Of a stretch of 36,391 nt of DNA, positions 6,639 to 14,870 are shown in pieces. The DNA is from CAYJPV01 sp964396055 (GTDB lineage Bacteria; Acidobacteriota; Vicinamibacteria; Vicinamibacterales; JAKQTR01), in contig CAYNDV010000032.1 of the NCBI GenBank assembly GCA_964396055.1, forward strand, positions 1 through 36,391, read 5' to 3'. Below the pieces are notes generated by a model. The model was not told where the DNA came from. It saw nothing but the letters and a program-made list of their open reading frames with translations, and made no database searches. Both the position numbers and the translations under genes were made by a program. Within the stretch, counting starts at the first letter, position 1. The number at the start of each line of letters is the position of its first letter.

Positions 6639-7760
6639 CTACGCCAGCGTCTTGCGCGACCGCGCGGTGGCCAGCGCCAGGATACCCACCCCCCACGCCA
6701 GCAGCAGCAGCGCATCCCGCCAGAAGGCCTCCAGGCCCACGCCCTTCAGGAAGATCCCCCGGACGATGACCAGGTAGTACCGCAGGGGAATGAGGTACGT
6801 CACGGGCTGGATAGGCTCCGGCATGTTCTCGATCGGGAAGATGAACCCGGACAGGTAGATCATCGGCACCATGAAGAAGAACACGGTCGTCATCATGGCC
6901 TGCTGCTGCGTGTCCGACACCGTGGAGACGAACAACCCGAGGCCCAGCGTGCTCAGCAGGTAGACCACCGACAGGCCCAGCAGCAGCAGGAAGCTGCCGC
7001 GCAGCGGGATCTCGAACCAGAGCACGGCGACGCCCACGACGAGGAACACGTCGATGATGCCGATGATGCCGAACGGCAGGAGCTTGCCGACCGTCAGCTC
7101 CCATCGGCGCAGCGGCGTCACGTTGAGCTGCTCGAGGGTGCCCAGTTCCTTCTCGCGCACGACGGCCATGGCGCCGAGCATGCCGGTGATGAGCATCAGC
7201 AGCAGGGCCAGCACGCCGGGCACCATGAAGTGCTGGCTGAGCAGTTGGGGATTGAACCAGACGCGAATCTCGGCCTCGAGGCTGCCGGCGGCGGGCGCTC
7301 CCGGCGGGCGCCTGGCCTCCGCCAGTTCGGCGGCCCGCTCCGCCACCAGCGAACTCACGTACGCGAGGGCCACGCCCGCCGAGTTCGAGTCGCTGCCGTC
7401 GGCCAGCACCTGCAGCGTCACCGGCCGGCCGGCCTGCACGCTGGCGCCGTAGCCGACGGGAATCGCCAGCACGAGCCAGGCCCGTCCCGTCGTCAGGGCG
7501 TCTTCGACGCCGCGCACCGTGGGCACGACGCCCGCAATCGAGAAGTAGGGCGAACCCTCGAAGCGGCCAATCAGGTTCCGGCTCTCGGGCGACCGATCAC
7601 CGTCGGCGACCAGCATCGGGACGTTCTGCACGTCCGTGGTGGCGGCGTAGCCCAGAATACCCAGCTGGATGACCGGCGCGACGAAGAGCACCGGGAACAT
7701 CCGGGGGTTGCGCTTGAGTTCCTGGAACTCCTTGCGGATGAGGAAGAGCAGTCGCCGCAT
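6639..7760 (-). CDS. ABC-2 type permease (YbhR-like), last gene of the efflux operon
   Basis: This 373-residue membrane subunit belongs to an ABC exporter. An N-terminal anchor (RKEFQELKRNPRMFPVLFVAPVIQLGILGYA) is followed by a large periplasmic domain. Five further hydrophobic segments come from about residue 180 on, typical of the ABC-2/YhhJ-YbhR group. Between them are the family segments VVREKELGTLEQLNVTPL and GFIFPIENMPEPIQPVTYLIPLRYY. It starts 1 nt after the stop of the preceding permease and probably forms a heterodimer with it. It converges with the regulator gene ending at 6588; the 50-bp gap contains no clear terminator. Confidence 0.93.
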   Translation of the reverse strand: MRRLLFLIRKEFQELKRNPRMFPVLFVAPVIQLGILGYAATTDVQNVPMLVADGDRSPESRNLIGRFEGSPYFSIAGVVPTVRGVEDALTTGRAWLVLAIPVGYGASVQAGRPVTLQVLADGSDSNSAGVALAYVSSLVAERAAELAEARRPPGAPAAGSLEAEIRVWFNPQLLSQHFMVPGVLALLLMLITGMLGAMAVVREKELGTLEQLNVTPLRRWELTVGKLLPFGIIGIIDVFLVVGVAVLWFEIPLRGSFLLLLGLSVVYLLSTLGLGLFVSTVSDTQQQAMMTTVFFFMVPMIYLSGFIFPIENMPEPIQPVTYLIPLRYYLVIVRGIFLKGVGLEAFWRDALLLLAWGVGILALATARSRKTLA

Positions 7761-7761
7761 G

Positions 7762-8880
7762 TCAGCCTCGTTCCTTCGCCAGCCGCAGGGAGGCCAGCCC
7801 GAGCACGGCCACGGAGTAGATGACGAGCGCGCCGAACTGGGGCCCGAACTGCGTCACCTCGGCGCCCTTGAGGACAATGCCGCGGAGGACCACCAGGAAG
7901 TACCGCGCCGGCACGATGTATGAGATCACCTGGATGGGCTCGGGCATGCTGGCGATGGGGAAGATGAAACCCGACAGGATGAGCGTCGGCAGCATCGAGA
8001 TGAGCAGGCTCATCAGGAACGCCATCGACTGCGAGTCGGCCAGGGTCGACACCAGCAGTCCCGTGCCGAGGGCGCCCACCACGTAGAGCGACAGCGACCC
8101 GAGCAGCCCGGCCCACGACCCGCGCATCGGCATGTCGAACAGCAGCATCGCGGCGAAGACGATGAACAGCGCCGACGCGTACGAAATGACGAAGTACGGA
8201 ATCGTCTTGCCCACGACGTAGGACACGGTGTCGATGGGGGCCATCCGCACCTGCTCCCACGTGCCCCGTTCCTTCTCGCGCACGATCGAGAGCGACGTGG
8301 CGATGACGCAACTGATCATCACGATGAAGCCGATCAGCCCGGGCACCAGGAAGAGCGTGCTCTTCAGCTCGGGGTTGAACCAGATCCGGGCCTCTGCCGC
8401 CATTGGGGGCGGCGCGCCGCGGCCGCCCGCCATCTCGATCCTCAGTTGAGCCGACATGCCCCGCACGATGGCCTGCGCGTACCCGAAGACGGTGGTGGCC
8501 GTGTTGGCGTTGTCGCCGTTGATGACGACCTGCACCACCGCCCGGCGCCCGGCCCGCACCTCCCGGCTGGTGCCCTCCGGGATGACCAGGGCCGCCCGGA
8601 TCCGGTCCTGATCCATCAATCGCTCCACCTCGCCCATCGACGTCACCACGGCCACGACGTCAAAGTAGGTCGAATTGGTGAACGACGAGACGAGCGCGCG
8701 GCTGTCGGCCGAGTGATCCCGGTCCATGACGGCCAGCCGCACGTGCCGGATGTCCCAGTTGAGGGCGTAGCCGTAGAGCAGCAGGAAGAAGACGGGGATG
8801 AAGAGCAGGATGAGCAGCGTCCGGACGTCCCGGACGATCTGCCGGAGTTCCTTGCGCCCGACGGCGAGGGCCTTCTTCAC
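7762..8880 (-). CDS. ABC-2 type permease (YbhS-like)
   Basis: This is a 372-residue permease paralogous to the downstream one. It has an N-terminal membrane anchor, a periplasmic domain with FNPELKSTLFLVPGLIGF, then the SIVREKERGTWEQVRMAPI segment and C-terminal helices ending in GFIFPIASMPEPIQVISYIVPARYF. The frame is open much farther upstream, but that part is the shadow of the ATPase gene. GTG 8880 is the start because it overlaps the ATPase stop as GTGA and begins the conserved VKKALAVGRKELRQI sequence. The overlap suggests coupled translation. Confidence 0.92.
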   Translation of the reverse strand: MKKALAVGRKELRQIVRDVRTLLILLFIPVFFLLLYGYALNWDIRHVRLAVMDRDHSADSRALVSSFTNSTYFDVVAVVTSMGEVERLMDQDRIRAALVIPEGTSREVRAGRRAVVQVVINGDNANTATTVFGYAQAIVRGMSAQLRIEMAGGRGAPPPMAAEARIWFNPELKSTLFLVPGLIGFIVMISCVIATSLSIVREKERGTWEQVRMAPIDTVSYVVGKTIPYFVISYASALFIVFAAMLLFDMPMRGSWAGLLGSLSLYVVGALGTGLLVSTLADSQSMAFLMSLLISMLPTLILSGFIFPIASMPEPIQVISYIVPARYFLVVLRGIVLKGAEVTQFGPQFGALVIYSVAVLGLASLRLAKERG

Positions 8881-9827
8881 GACGCCCTCCGTCGCGCGTC
8901 GGCCGCCGTCTCGCGCTCCACCACTTCCATGAACACGTCCTCGAGCGACGGTTCCACCGGCGTCAGCGCCTCCACCGGGATGCCGCGCGCCGTCAGCGCG
9001 GCCGCCAGTGGGCGCGGGTCGGGCGCGCCGGGCTCGAGCACCACGTGCAGCGCCGTGCCGAACAGGCTCGTCTTCTCGACGGTGGGCACTCCGTCCAGGG
9101 CCCGCAGCGCCTCCATCGGCGCCGGCGTGCGCACCTCGACCAGCACCCGGTCGCCGAACGTGCCCTTCAGCGCGGCCACCGTGCCCATGGCCGCAATCCG
9201 GCCCGCATGCATCAGCGCCAGGCGGTGGCAGTACTCCGCCTCGTCCAGGTAGTGCGTGGTGACGAAGACGGTCACGCCCTGCGCCGCGAGGTCGTTGATG
9301 AGCGACCAGAACTGCCGCCGCGAGACGGGATCGACGCCGCCCGTCGGCTCGTCCAGGAACAGGATCGACGGTTCGTGCAGGATCGAGCAGCCGAGCGCCA
9401 GGCGCTGCCGCCAGCCGCCGGCGAGATCCCGCGTGAGCGACCGTTCGCGGCCCGCCAGGCCCGCCATCTCGACGGCGAACCCGATCCGTTCGGCCAGGCG
9501 CCGGTTGTCGAGGCCGTAGAGCCCCCCGAAGAACATCAGGTTCTCCTCGACGGTCAGCAGTTCGTAGAGGGAGAACTTCTGCGACATATACCCGATGCGC
9601 CGCTTCACGCCTTCGGGGTCGCGCGTGACGTCCACGCCGCCCACCATGGCCACGCCAGACGAGGGCCGCAGCAACCCGCACAGCATGCGGATGGTGGTGG
9701 ACTTCCCGGCGCCGTTGCTGCCGAGAAACCCGAAGATCTCGCCTTGCGCCACGTCGAACGTCACGTGATCGACGGCGAGGAACGCCCCGAACCGGCGCGT
9801 CAGGTCGCGTACGGTGACCGCGTCCAT
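8877..9827 (-). CDS. ABC exporter ATPase, equivalent to the C-terminal half of YbhF
   Basis: This 316-residue nucleotide-binding subunit has Walker A GSNGAGKST (Ser in place of the usual Pro), Q-loop YMSQKFSLYELLTVEEN, a signature LAGGWRQRL, Walker B ILFLDEPTGGVDP and H-loop TTHYLDEAE. The C-terminal extension ending SLEDVFMEVVERE is typical of drug-type exporters. AGGAGG lies 7 nt before ATG 9827 and overlaps the TAG stop of the TolC-like gene, so initiation is probably coupled to termination there. In E. coli the two ATPases of this system are fused in YbhF; here they are separate genes with a tolC-like gene between. Confidence 0.94.
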   Translation of the reverse strand: MDAVTVRDLTRRFGAFLAVDHVTFDVAQGEIFGFLGSNGAGKSTTIRMLCGLLRPSSGVAMVGGVDVTRDPEGVKRRIGYMSQKFSLYELLTVEENLMFFGGLYGLDNRRLAERIGFAVEMAGLAGRERSLTRDLAGGWRQRLALGCSILHEPSILFLDEPTGGVDPVSRRQFWSLINDLAAQGVTVFVTTHYLDEAEYCHRLALMHAGRIAAMGTVAALKGTFGDRVLVEVRTPAPMEALRALDGVPTVEKTSLFGTALHVVLEPGAPDPRPLAAALTARGIPVEALTPVEPSLEDVFMEVVERETAADARRRAS

Positions 9828-9835
9828 CGGGCCTC

Positions 9836-11176
9836 CTACCGTCCCTGCGCCCGGTCGAGGCGCGCGGCAGCCAGCCGCGCGGCCGTCACCGCGCGCATAC
9901 GATCGAGCTGGGCGGTCATCAGCGCCATCTGCGCGTCGAGCACCTCGGTGTTGATGACCAGCCCCGCCTTGAACCGCTCCGTCACCACGCGATGCGCCTC
10001 GGCCGCCGCGCGCACGCCGTCATCCGACGCCGCGATGGCCGCCAGCGCCGCTCCCACGTCCAGGCGCCGCTGAGTCAGCTCGAACTCGAGCTGCCGATCG
10101 AACTCAGCCAGGCGCGCCTCGGCCGCCCGGCGCCCGGCGTCGGCCTCGGTCATCTCGGCCTTCGATCGGCCCGAGTCCCACAGGCTCCACGCGACGTTGA
10201 ACCCCACGTCGAACGAAGGGTTCCACTCGGCCGCCCGGGGGAAGATCCGCGGGTTCGGCCGGGCGATGTCCACGCCGCCGACCACCGAAACGACGGGTTT
10301 CGTGGCGGCGGCGGCCGCGTCACGGCGATCCCCCAGCGCGCGAGCCCGCAACTCGAGTGCCTGCCGCTCGACACGGCCCCGCCGCGCCTCCTCGACCAGC
10401 TGCGGCAGCTCCGGCGGCGCCGCCACCCCCGTGTCGTCCGGCACGACGAGATCGATCGCCCCAGCCGCCGGCAGCCCCGTGGCCCGGCGCAGGTCCGCCT
10501 CGGCCACGGATTCGGCGTTGCGCGCCTCGATCAGCAGCACGCGCTCGCGCGATCGCCGTGCCTCGACGCTCAGCACGTCGTTGGGCGCCAGCAGGCCTGC
10601 GGCACGCATGTTGGTCACGTCGCGAAGGTGGCTCTCCACCCGCCGCAGCGATTCCTCCATGACCCGCACCGCTTCACGCGCCATCGCCAGCTGCCAGAAC
10701 GCCCGCGTGGCATCCAGGCGCACGTCCGCGCGCATCGCCGCCACGTCGAGGTTCGACGCATCGGCGTCCGCCGTCGCCGCCCGCGTCAGCGCCGTGACTC
10801 GGCCCGAGGTGTACAACGGCCACGCGAGGTCGAGCCGCGCCCGCCAGTTGTCCGGCACGTCGGGATAGATCACCGTGGGCGGGCCGACGGGCCGCGGAAT
10901 CGAGTAGGCATCCACGTGGTTCGTGCGGGTGTAGCCGCCCAGCACGCTCACCACGGGATCGTCGGCCACGGCGCGGCCGGCCGCGGCCGCCAACGCGCCC
11001 TCATGGCGGGCCTGTCCCTCCCGGACCCGGTGACTGGCCTCCCCGGCCAGGCGGATCGCCTCGGCGAGCGTGAGCCTGACCGCTGGCGGCGCGCCCGGCG
11101 GCGCCGTCTGCGCGGCGGCGGGGCCGGCCACGGCCGTGACCACGGCAAGCACGACGACACACGTGCGGATCTTCAC
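9836..11176 (-). CDS. TolC-like outer-membrane efflux protein
   Basis: This is the outer-membrane channel for the same operon, 446 residues from GTG 11176. A signal peptide (TCVVVLAVVTAVAGPAAAQ) precedes two repeats of the OEP domain rich in long Ala/Arg/Glu helices: RLTLAEAIRLAGEAS to the RRATGLPAAGAIDL region, then a second copy after VERQALELRARAL. Each repeat carries a strand pair, LAWPLYTSGRV in the first and FNVAWSLWDSGRS in the second. The reading frame continues upstream to 11968, but only as a shadow of the next ATPase. GTG 11176 overlaps that ATPase's stop as GTGA. Having its own channel makes the operon a self-contained tripartite exporter. Confidence 0.93.
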   Translation of the reverse strand: MKIRTCVVVLAVVTAVAGPAAAQTAPPGAPPAVRLTLAEAIRLAGEASHRVREGQARHEGALAAAAGRAVADDPVVSVLGGYTRTNHVDAYSIPRPVGPPTVIYPDVPDNWRARLDLAWPLYTSGRVTALTRAATADADASNLDVAAMRADVRLDATRAFWQLAMAREAVRVMEESLRRVESHLRDVTNMRAAGLLAPNDVLSVEARRSRERVLLIEARNAESVAEADLRRATGLPAAGAIDLVVPDDTGVAAPPELPQLVEEARRGRVERQALELRARALGDRRDAAAAATKPVVSVVGGVDIARPNPRIFPRAAEWNPSFDVGFNVAWSLWDSGRSKAEMTEADAGRRAAEARLAEFDRQLEFELTQRRLDVGAALAAIAASDDGVRAAAEAHRVVTERFKAGLVINTEVLDAQMALMTAQLDRMRAVTAARLAAARLDRAQGR

Positions 11177-12114
11177 GACGACACCTCTGAACCCGCGTGC
11201 GTCGACGCCACGCGGTGGATGAACACGTCTTCGAGAGAGGCCGGCACCGGCCGGATGCTGGCCACCGTCACGCCAGCCGCCCGCAGCGAGTCCCCGATCC
11301 GGGCGGCGGCTGCCGCGCCCGCGCCCCGCGCCACGTGGCCGTGCAGGCGTTCGCCGAACGCCTGGACTCCGCTCACGGCCGCGTCCGCGGACACCACGCG
11401 AAGCGCCGCGTCCCGCGGCGTGGCCAGCACCTCCACGAGATCGCCCGGGAACGACGCACGCAGCTGCGCCGGCGTGTCGGCGGCCAGCACGACGCCGTCG
11501 CTGAGCAGGGCCACGCGCCCGCAGCGCTCGGCTTCGTCCAGATACGGGGTGGCCATCACGATCGTGATGCCCTCGGCGAGGAACTCGGAGAGCAGACGCC
11601 AGAACTCGCGGCGCGAGACCGGATCGACGCCCGTCGTCGGCTCGTCGAGCAGGATGACCCGCGGTTCGTGCACGAGCGTGCAGGCCAGCGCCAGCTTCTG
11701 TTTCATGCCGCCCGACAACCGGTCGGCCAGCCGCGACCGGAACGGCGTCAGCTGCATCATGTCGAGCAGCCGGGTGCGGCGTGCGCGGTAGTCCTTCACG
11801 CCGTGGATCTCGGCGAAGAACGCGATGTTCTCGTCGATGCTGAGATCGCCGTACAGGCTGAACCGCTGCGAGAAGTACCCCACCTGATGGGTGAGCGCGC
11901 GGTGCTGCCGGACCGGATCGTTGCCGAGCACGCGCAACTCGCCCGCATCGGCGCGCAGCAGGCCGCACATCAGGCGGATGCTGGTGGTCTTGCCGGCGCC
12001 GTCCGGCCCGATGAGCCCGAACATCTCGCCGGCGGCCACGTCGAGCGAGACGTCGCGCACGGCCCGCACCAGGCCGAAGGCCTTCGAGACGCGGCTCATC
12101 GAGACGGCGGTCAT
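11173..12114 (-). CDS. ABC exporter ATPase, equivalent to the N-terminal half of YbhF
   Basis: This 313-residue ATPase has Walker A GPDGAGKTT (the Asp is also found in the YbhF first half), YFSQRFSLYGDLSIDEN at the Q-loop, signature LSGGMKQKL, Walker B VILLDEPTTGVDP, and ATPYLDEAE where a His would normally follow the D-loop strand. The H-loop His is replaced by Pro here (ATPYLDEAE against TTHYLDEAE in the partner ATPase), so the two sites may be asymmetric, one being catalytically weak. A C-terminal domain ends SLEDVFIHRVAS. ATG 12114 overlaps the adaptor gene's stop as ATGA. Confidence 0.94.
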   Translation of the reverse strand: MTAVSMSRVSKAFGLVRAVRDVSLDVAAGEMFGLIGPDGAGKTTSIRLMCGLLRADAGELRVLGNDPVRQHRALTHQVGYFSQRFSLYGDLSIDENIAFFAEIHGVKDYRARRTRLLDMMQLTPFRSRLADRLSGGMKQKLALACTLVHEPRVILLDEPTTGVDPVSRREFWRLLSEFLAEGITIVMATPYLDEAERCGRVALLSDGVVLAADTPAQLRASFPGDLVEVLATPRDAALRVVSADAAVSGVQAFGERLHGHVARGAGAAAAARIGDSLRAAGVTVASIRPVPASLEDVFIHRVASTHAGSEVSS

Positions 12115-13124
12115 TTGAGCGCCAGCTCCGCTTCCACGGGCATGCCCTGCTTGAGAATGCCCTGGCGGTTGTCCACGGTGGCCTTCACGCGGAAGACCAG
12201 CTTCGAACGTTCTTCCGCCGTCTGGACGTTGCGGGGCGTGAACTCCGCCTTCGGCGAAATGAAGGTGATGGTGGCGGCCACCGATGGCCCGCCGCCATCG
12301 GGCTGCAGCGTGACGGACTGGCCCAGCGCAAGGCGTGGCACGAACGGCTCATCGACGTAGAGGTTCGCCCACACATGGTCGAGATCCGCCACGACGACGA
12401 GCGGTGTCCGTGGCGCGATGATCTCGCCGCGGTCGACGAGCTTCTGCGTGACGATGCCGGCGGCCGGCGCCACGACCGTGGCGTCGCGCACCGCCTTCTC
12501 GAGGGTGGCGATCTGGGCATCGACGGCGGCGACGCGCGCGCGGGCGGCGTCGATCTCCTCGCGCCTGGCTCCGGCCTTGAGGCGGGCCAGCGTCTCGGTG
12601 GCCGCCCGCACCCGCTCCTCGCCGGCCGTGACTCTCGCTTTCGCCACATCCCGGCGCGCCGCCGCATCGTCGCGGGGTTTCTCGGCGCCGGAGTTCGTGG
12701 CGATCAACGACTCGAAGCGCTGGAGGTCGCGCTCCGCGGCGGCGAGGTCGCGCCGCGCAGCGACGACGTCCGCCTCGGCCGCGGCCCGCTGGGCGTCGGC
12801 CTGGCGGATGTCCTCGACCCGGGCGCCGGCCAGCAGCAGCCGCAGCTGGGCGTCGGCGCCCTGCCGGTCGGCCTTCGCGCGCTGGATGGCCAGTTCGACG
12901 TCGGCGGTGTCGAGCCGCGCGATGATGGTGCCGGCCTCGATGCGGTCGCCCTCGTTCGCCGGCAGTTCGAGGATCCGCCCGCCGACCTCGGCCGAGACCT
13001 GCACCTCGGTCGCCTCGACGTAGCCGGACACCCGGATGCTGGTGACGGGGCCGGTATCGCGGCAGGCCGGCGCGGCGGCGGCCAGCATGACGGCCAGCGT
13101 GGATGCGGTAAGGCGGCAGTTCAT
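12111..13124 (-). CDS. HlyD/YbhG-like periplasmic adaptor
   Basis: This 337-residue membrane-fusion protein links the permeases to the TolC-like channel. The N-terminus is an export signal with a Cys (AAAAPACRD) that could be lipid-modified, although the lipobox is imperfect. Then come a half lipoyl segment (SGYVEATEVQVSAEVGGRI), a long alpha-helical hairpin rich in Ala, Arg, Glu and Asp (about residues 75-210), the second lipoyl half (DATVVAPAAGIVTQKLVDRGE) and a beta-barrel domain ending KQGMPVEAELAL. ATG 13124 overlaps the TetR stop as ATGA; the longer open frame upstream is a shadow of tetR. Confidence 0.93.
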   Translation of the reverse strand: MNCRLTASTLAVMLAAAAPACRDTGPVTSIRVSGYVEATEVQVSAEVGGRILELPANEGDRIEAGTIIARLDTADVELAIQRAKADRQGADAQLRLLLAGARVEDIRQADAQRAAAEADVVAARRDLAAAERDLQRFESLIATNSGAEKPRDDAAARRDVAKARVTAGEERVRAATETLARLKAGARREEIDAARARVAAVDAQIATLEKAVRDATVVAPAAGIVTQKLVDRGEIIAPRTPLVVVADLDHVWANLYVDEPFVPRLALGQSVTLQPDGGGPSVAATITFISPKAEFTPRNVQTAEERSKLVFRVKATVDNRQGILKQGMPVEAELALK

Positions 13125-13831
13125 GACGTGTGCTCCGGAAGTGGCGCCACCTCCGCCGGCCCCGTGGGGTCGGCCAGCAGGCTGCGGCGGCTGACGTCCT
13201 GCATGTGGCGGATGAACGACGCGGGTTCGAGCCCGGAAATATCGAGGTTGCCGTGGCGGTGGATGACCTGCCGGACCGGGCCCGACGCGAGGTAGATCAT
13301 GATGGGCCAGACGGTGGTGAGGTAGGCCAGCACGGGGTTGACGTCGCGGAAGACGCCGGCCGCGCGGCCCTCGCGGACGATGGTGGCCATCGTGCCGACG
13401 ATGCGCATCATGATCTGGACGGTGCCCTGATCGAGGCGCGCGGCCCCCTCGGCGACCTCGCGCAGCATCACGGGCGCCAGGCGGGGCTCGGTCAGTCCCA
13501 GCGTGATGAACGTCTCGACGTAGGCGTCGAGCTTGGCGGCGGGCGGCAGGGCCGTGGAGGCGACCTCTTCGAGGCGGGTGGCCAGCTGCCCCAGCAGTTG
13601 CTCGATGGTGGTGCGGTAGAGGCGGTCCTTGTTGCCGAAGTGGTAGTAGAGCATGGCCTTGTTGAGGCCGGCGGCGGCGGCGATGCGGTCCACGCGGGCC
13701 CCGGCGAAGCCGCGGTCGGCGAACTCGGCGAGGGCGGCGGCGAGGATCTGGTCGCGGGAGCCGGGTTCCTGGTTGCGGGCCGGCGATGGGCCCGGGCGTC
13801 GCGGGGCGGAGCGGGCGGGGTGTCTGGGCAT
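13121..13831 (-). CDS. TetR-family repressor of the efflux operon
   Basis: This protein has 236 residues from ATG 13831. The N-terminal HTH reads ILAAALAEFADRGFAGARVD, then AAAAGLNKAMLYYHFGNKDRLYRT, the standard TetR layout. The C-terminal helical domain (from about residue 80) would bind the inducer, presumably the exported compound. It is the first gene of the operon, as CecR stands next to ybhGFSR in E. coli, although there the regulator is not always in one unit with both ATPases split. The TTG at 13840 is an alternative start 9 nt earlier. No SD is obvious. Promoter and operator lie directly upstream at 13849-13895, so autorepression is likely. Confidence 0.92.
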   Translation of the reverse strand: MPRHPARSAPRRPGPSPARNQEPGSRDQILAAALAEFADRGFAGARVDRIAAAAGLNKAMLYYHFGNKDRLYRTTIEQLLGQLATRLEEVASTALPPAAKLDAYVETFITLGLTEPRLAPVMLREVAEGAARLDQGTVQIMMRIVGTMATIVREGRAAGVFRDVNPVLAYLTTVWPIMIYLASGPVRQVIHRHGNLDISGLEPASFIRHMQDVSRRSLLADPTGPAEVAPLPEHTS

Positions 13832-13848
13832 CGAGTTCAACCAACCGA

Positions 13849-13895
13849 TTAGTTTAACTAACTAGTTAGTATATGCACAGCGGCGCCGATGTCAA
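13849..13895 (-). promoter_or_regulatory. Efflux-operon promoter overlapping a double palindrome
   Basis: On the minus strand a perfect TTGACA (plus 13890-13895) and TATACT (plus 13868-13873) are 16 bp apart, the best sigma-70-like promoter in the window. Overlapping the -10 and the expected start site are two palindromes that share bases: ACTAACTAGTTAGT (13857-13870) and TTAGTTTAACTAA (13849-13861). All half-sites are TTAGT or its complement. The AT-rich block stands out sharply from the surrounding GC-rich DNA. The arrangement fits two TetR dimers blocking the polymerase. Binding by the neighbouring TetR protein is inferred from position. Confidence 0.8.
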
Positions 13896-13898
13896 GGT

Positions 13899-13931
13899 TC
13901 TAGCCTCTAGCCTCTAGCCTCTAGCCTCTAG
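13899..13931. repeat. Heptamer array (TCTAGCC)n
   Basis: About 4.7 perfect copies of the 7-bp unit TCTAGCC lie between the TetR promoter and the next gene. The reverse complement, GGCTAGA, is the unit of the ten-copy array at 33174-33243, so the same family occurs twice in the window about 19 kb apart. Confidence 0.9.
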
Positions 13932-13937
13932 TAGTGT
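13932..13937 (+). promoter_or_regulatory. -10-like hexamer for the TIGR01777 gene, leaderless geometry
   Basis: TAGTGT directly follows the heptamer array and ends 6 nt before ATG 13944. No SD is present. The last repeat unit and the hexamer run into each other, so the array may supply part of the promoter. No good -35 is recognisable. Confidence 0.35.
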
Positions 13938-13943
13938 GTCCCC

Positions 13944-14858
13944 ATGCGCGTCATCATCGCGGGCGGCTCCGGGTTCCTCGGTTCTGCGCTCACGGCGTCC
14001 CTGACTGGCGCTGGACACCACGTCACCATCCTTACGCGCCGGATGCCCGCCGTGTCGCCCACAGACCACGTCAGCCACGTCACCTGGCGCCCCGACGGCA
14101 CCGTCGGCGCGTGGGCCGAGGCCTGCGAAGGCGCCGACGCCGTCGTCAACCTCGCCGGCGAGTCGATCGCGGGCGCGCGATGGACGGCGGCCCGCAAGGT
14201 TGCCCTCGCCGACAGCCGCGTGCGTCCGACACAGTCACTCGCGCGGTTCGTTGCGGCGGCGTCGCCCAGGCCATCCCTGTTCGTCAGCGGATCGGCCATC
14301 GGCTACTACGGCCCGCGCGGCGACGACACGCTGAGCGAGGAGGCGCCGGCAGGCACCGGCATCCTGGCCGACATCGGCCGCAGGTGGGAGGATGCTGCGG
14401 CCCCGGCGGCCGGCGGCGGCACGAGGCTCGCGATCCTGCGCACGGGCATCGTGCTCGATGCGCGCGAAGGCGCGCTGGCGAAGATGCTGCTGCCGTTTCG
14501 CCTCGGTGTCGGCGGCCCGATGGGCACGGGCCGGCAGTACATGTCGTGGATTCACCGCGACGACTGGATCGCGCTGGTGCGCTGGCTGATCGACACGCCG
14601 GGGCTGGCGGGACCGTTCAATGCCACGGCACCCGCGCCTGCCACGAATGCGGAATTCGCGCGCACGCTGGGCCAGGTGCTGCGCCGGCCGGCCTTCGCGC
14701 CGGCCCCCGGCTTCGTGCTCAGACTCGCGCTCGGAGAAATGGCCGGGCCGCTGCTGCTCGACAGCCAGCGTGTCGTTCCGGCACGCGCGCTCGAGGCGGG
14801 ATTCGTCTTCCGATACCCCGCGCTCGAGGCCGCACTCCGGAACCTGATTGGCGGATAG
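13944..14858 (+). CDS. TIGR01777-family NAD-dependent epimerase-like oxidoreductase (YfcH-like)
   Basis: This is a 304-residue extended short-chain dehydrogenase-like protein with an N-terminal Rossmann motif GGSGFLGSAL. Family landmarks are VVNLAGESIAGARW, SGSAIGYYGPRG with Tyr-Tyr in the active-site region, LRTGIVLDAREGALAKMLLPFRLGVGGPMGTGRQ, WIHRDDW and NATAPAPATNAEF. The C-terminal DUF1731-like end (ALEAGFVFRYPALEAALRNL) is complete. The substrate of the family is not established; proposals include nucleotide-sugar or cell-division-linked roles. It is preceded by a heptamer array and converges on the E1 beta gene with only 12 nt between stop codons. Confidence 0.93.
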   Translation: MRVIIAGGSGFLGSALTASLTGAGHHVTILTRRMPAVSPTDHVSHVTWRPDGTVGAWAEACEGADAVVNLAGESIAGARWTAARKVALADSRVRPTQSLARFVAAASPRPSLFVSGSAIGYYGPRGDDTLSEEAPAGTGILADIGRRWEDAAAPAAGGGTRLAILRTGIVLDAREGALAKMLLPFRLGVGGPMGTGRQYMSWIHRDDWIALVRWLIDTPGLAGPFNATAPAPATNAEFARTLGQVLRRPAFAPAPGFVLRLALGEMAGPLLLDSQRVVPARALEAGFVFRYPALEAALRNLIGG

Positions 14859-14870
14859 ACGGCGCCGACC

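Noticed and set aside
12111..13844. A frame joining the HlyD-like protein to the TetR region
   Set aside because: The upstream half is a shadow of tetR. The adaptor begins at ATG 13124 with its own export signal.
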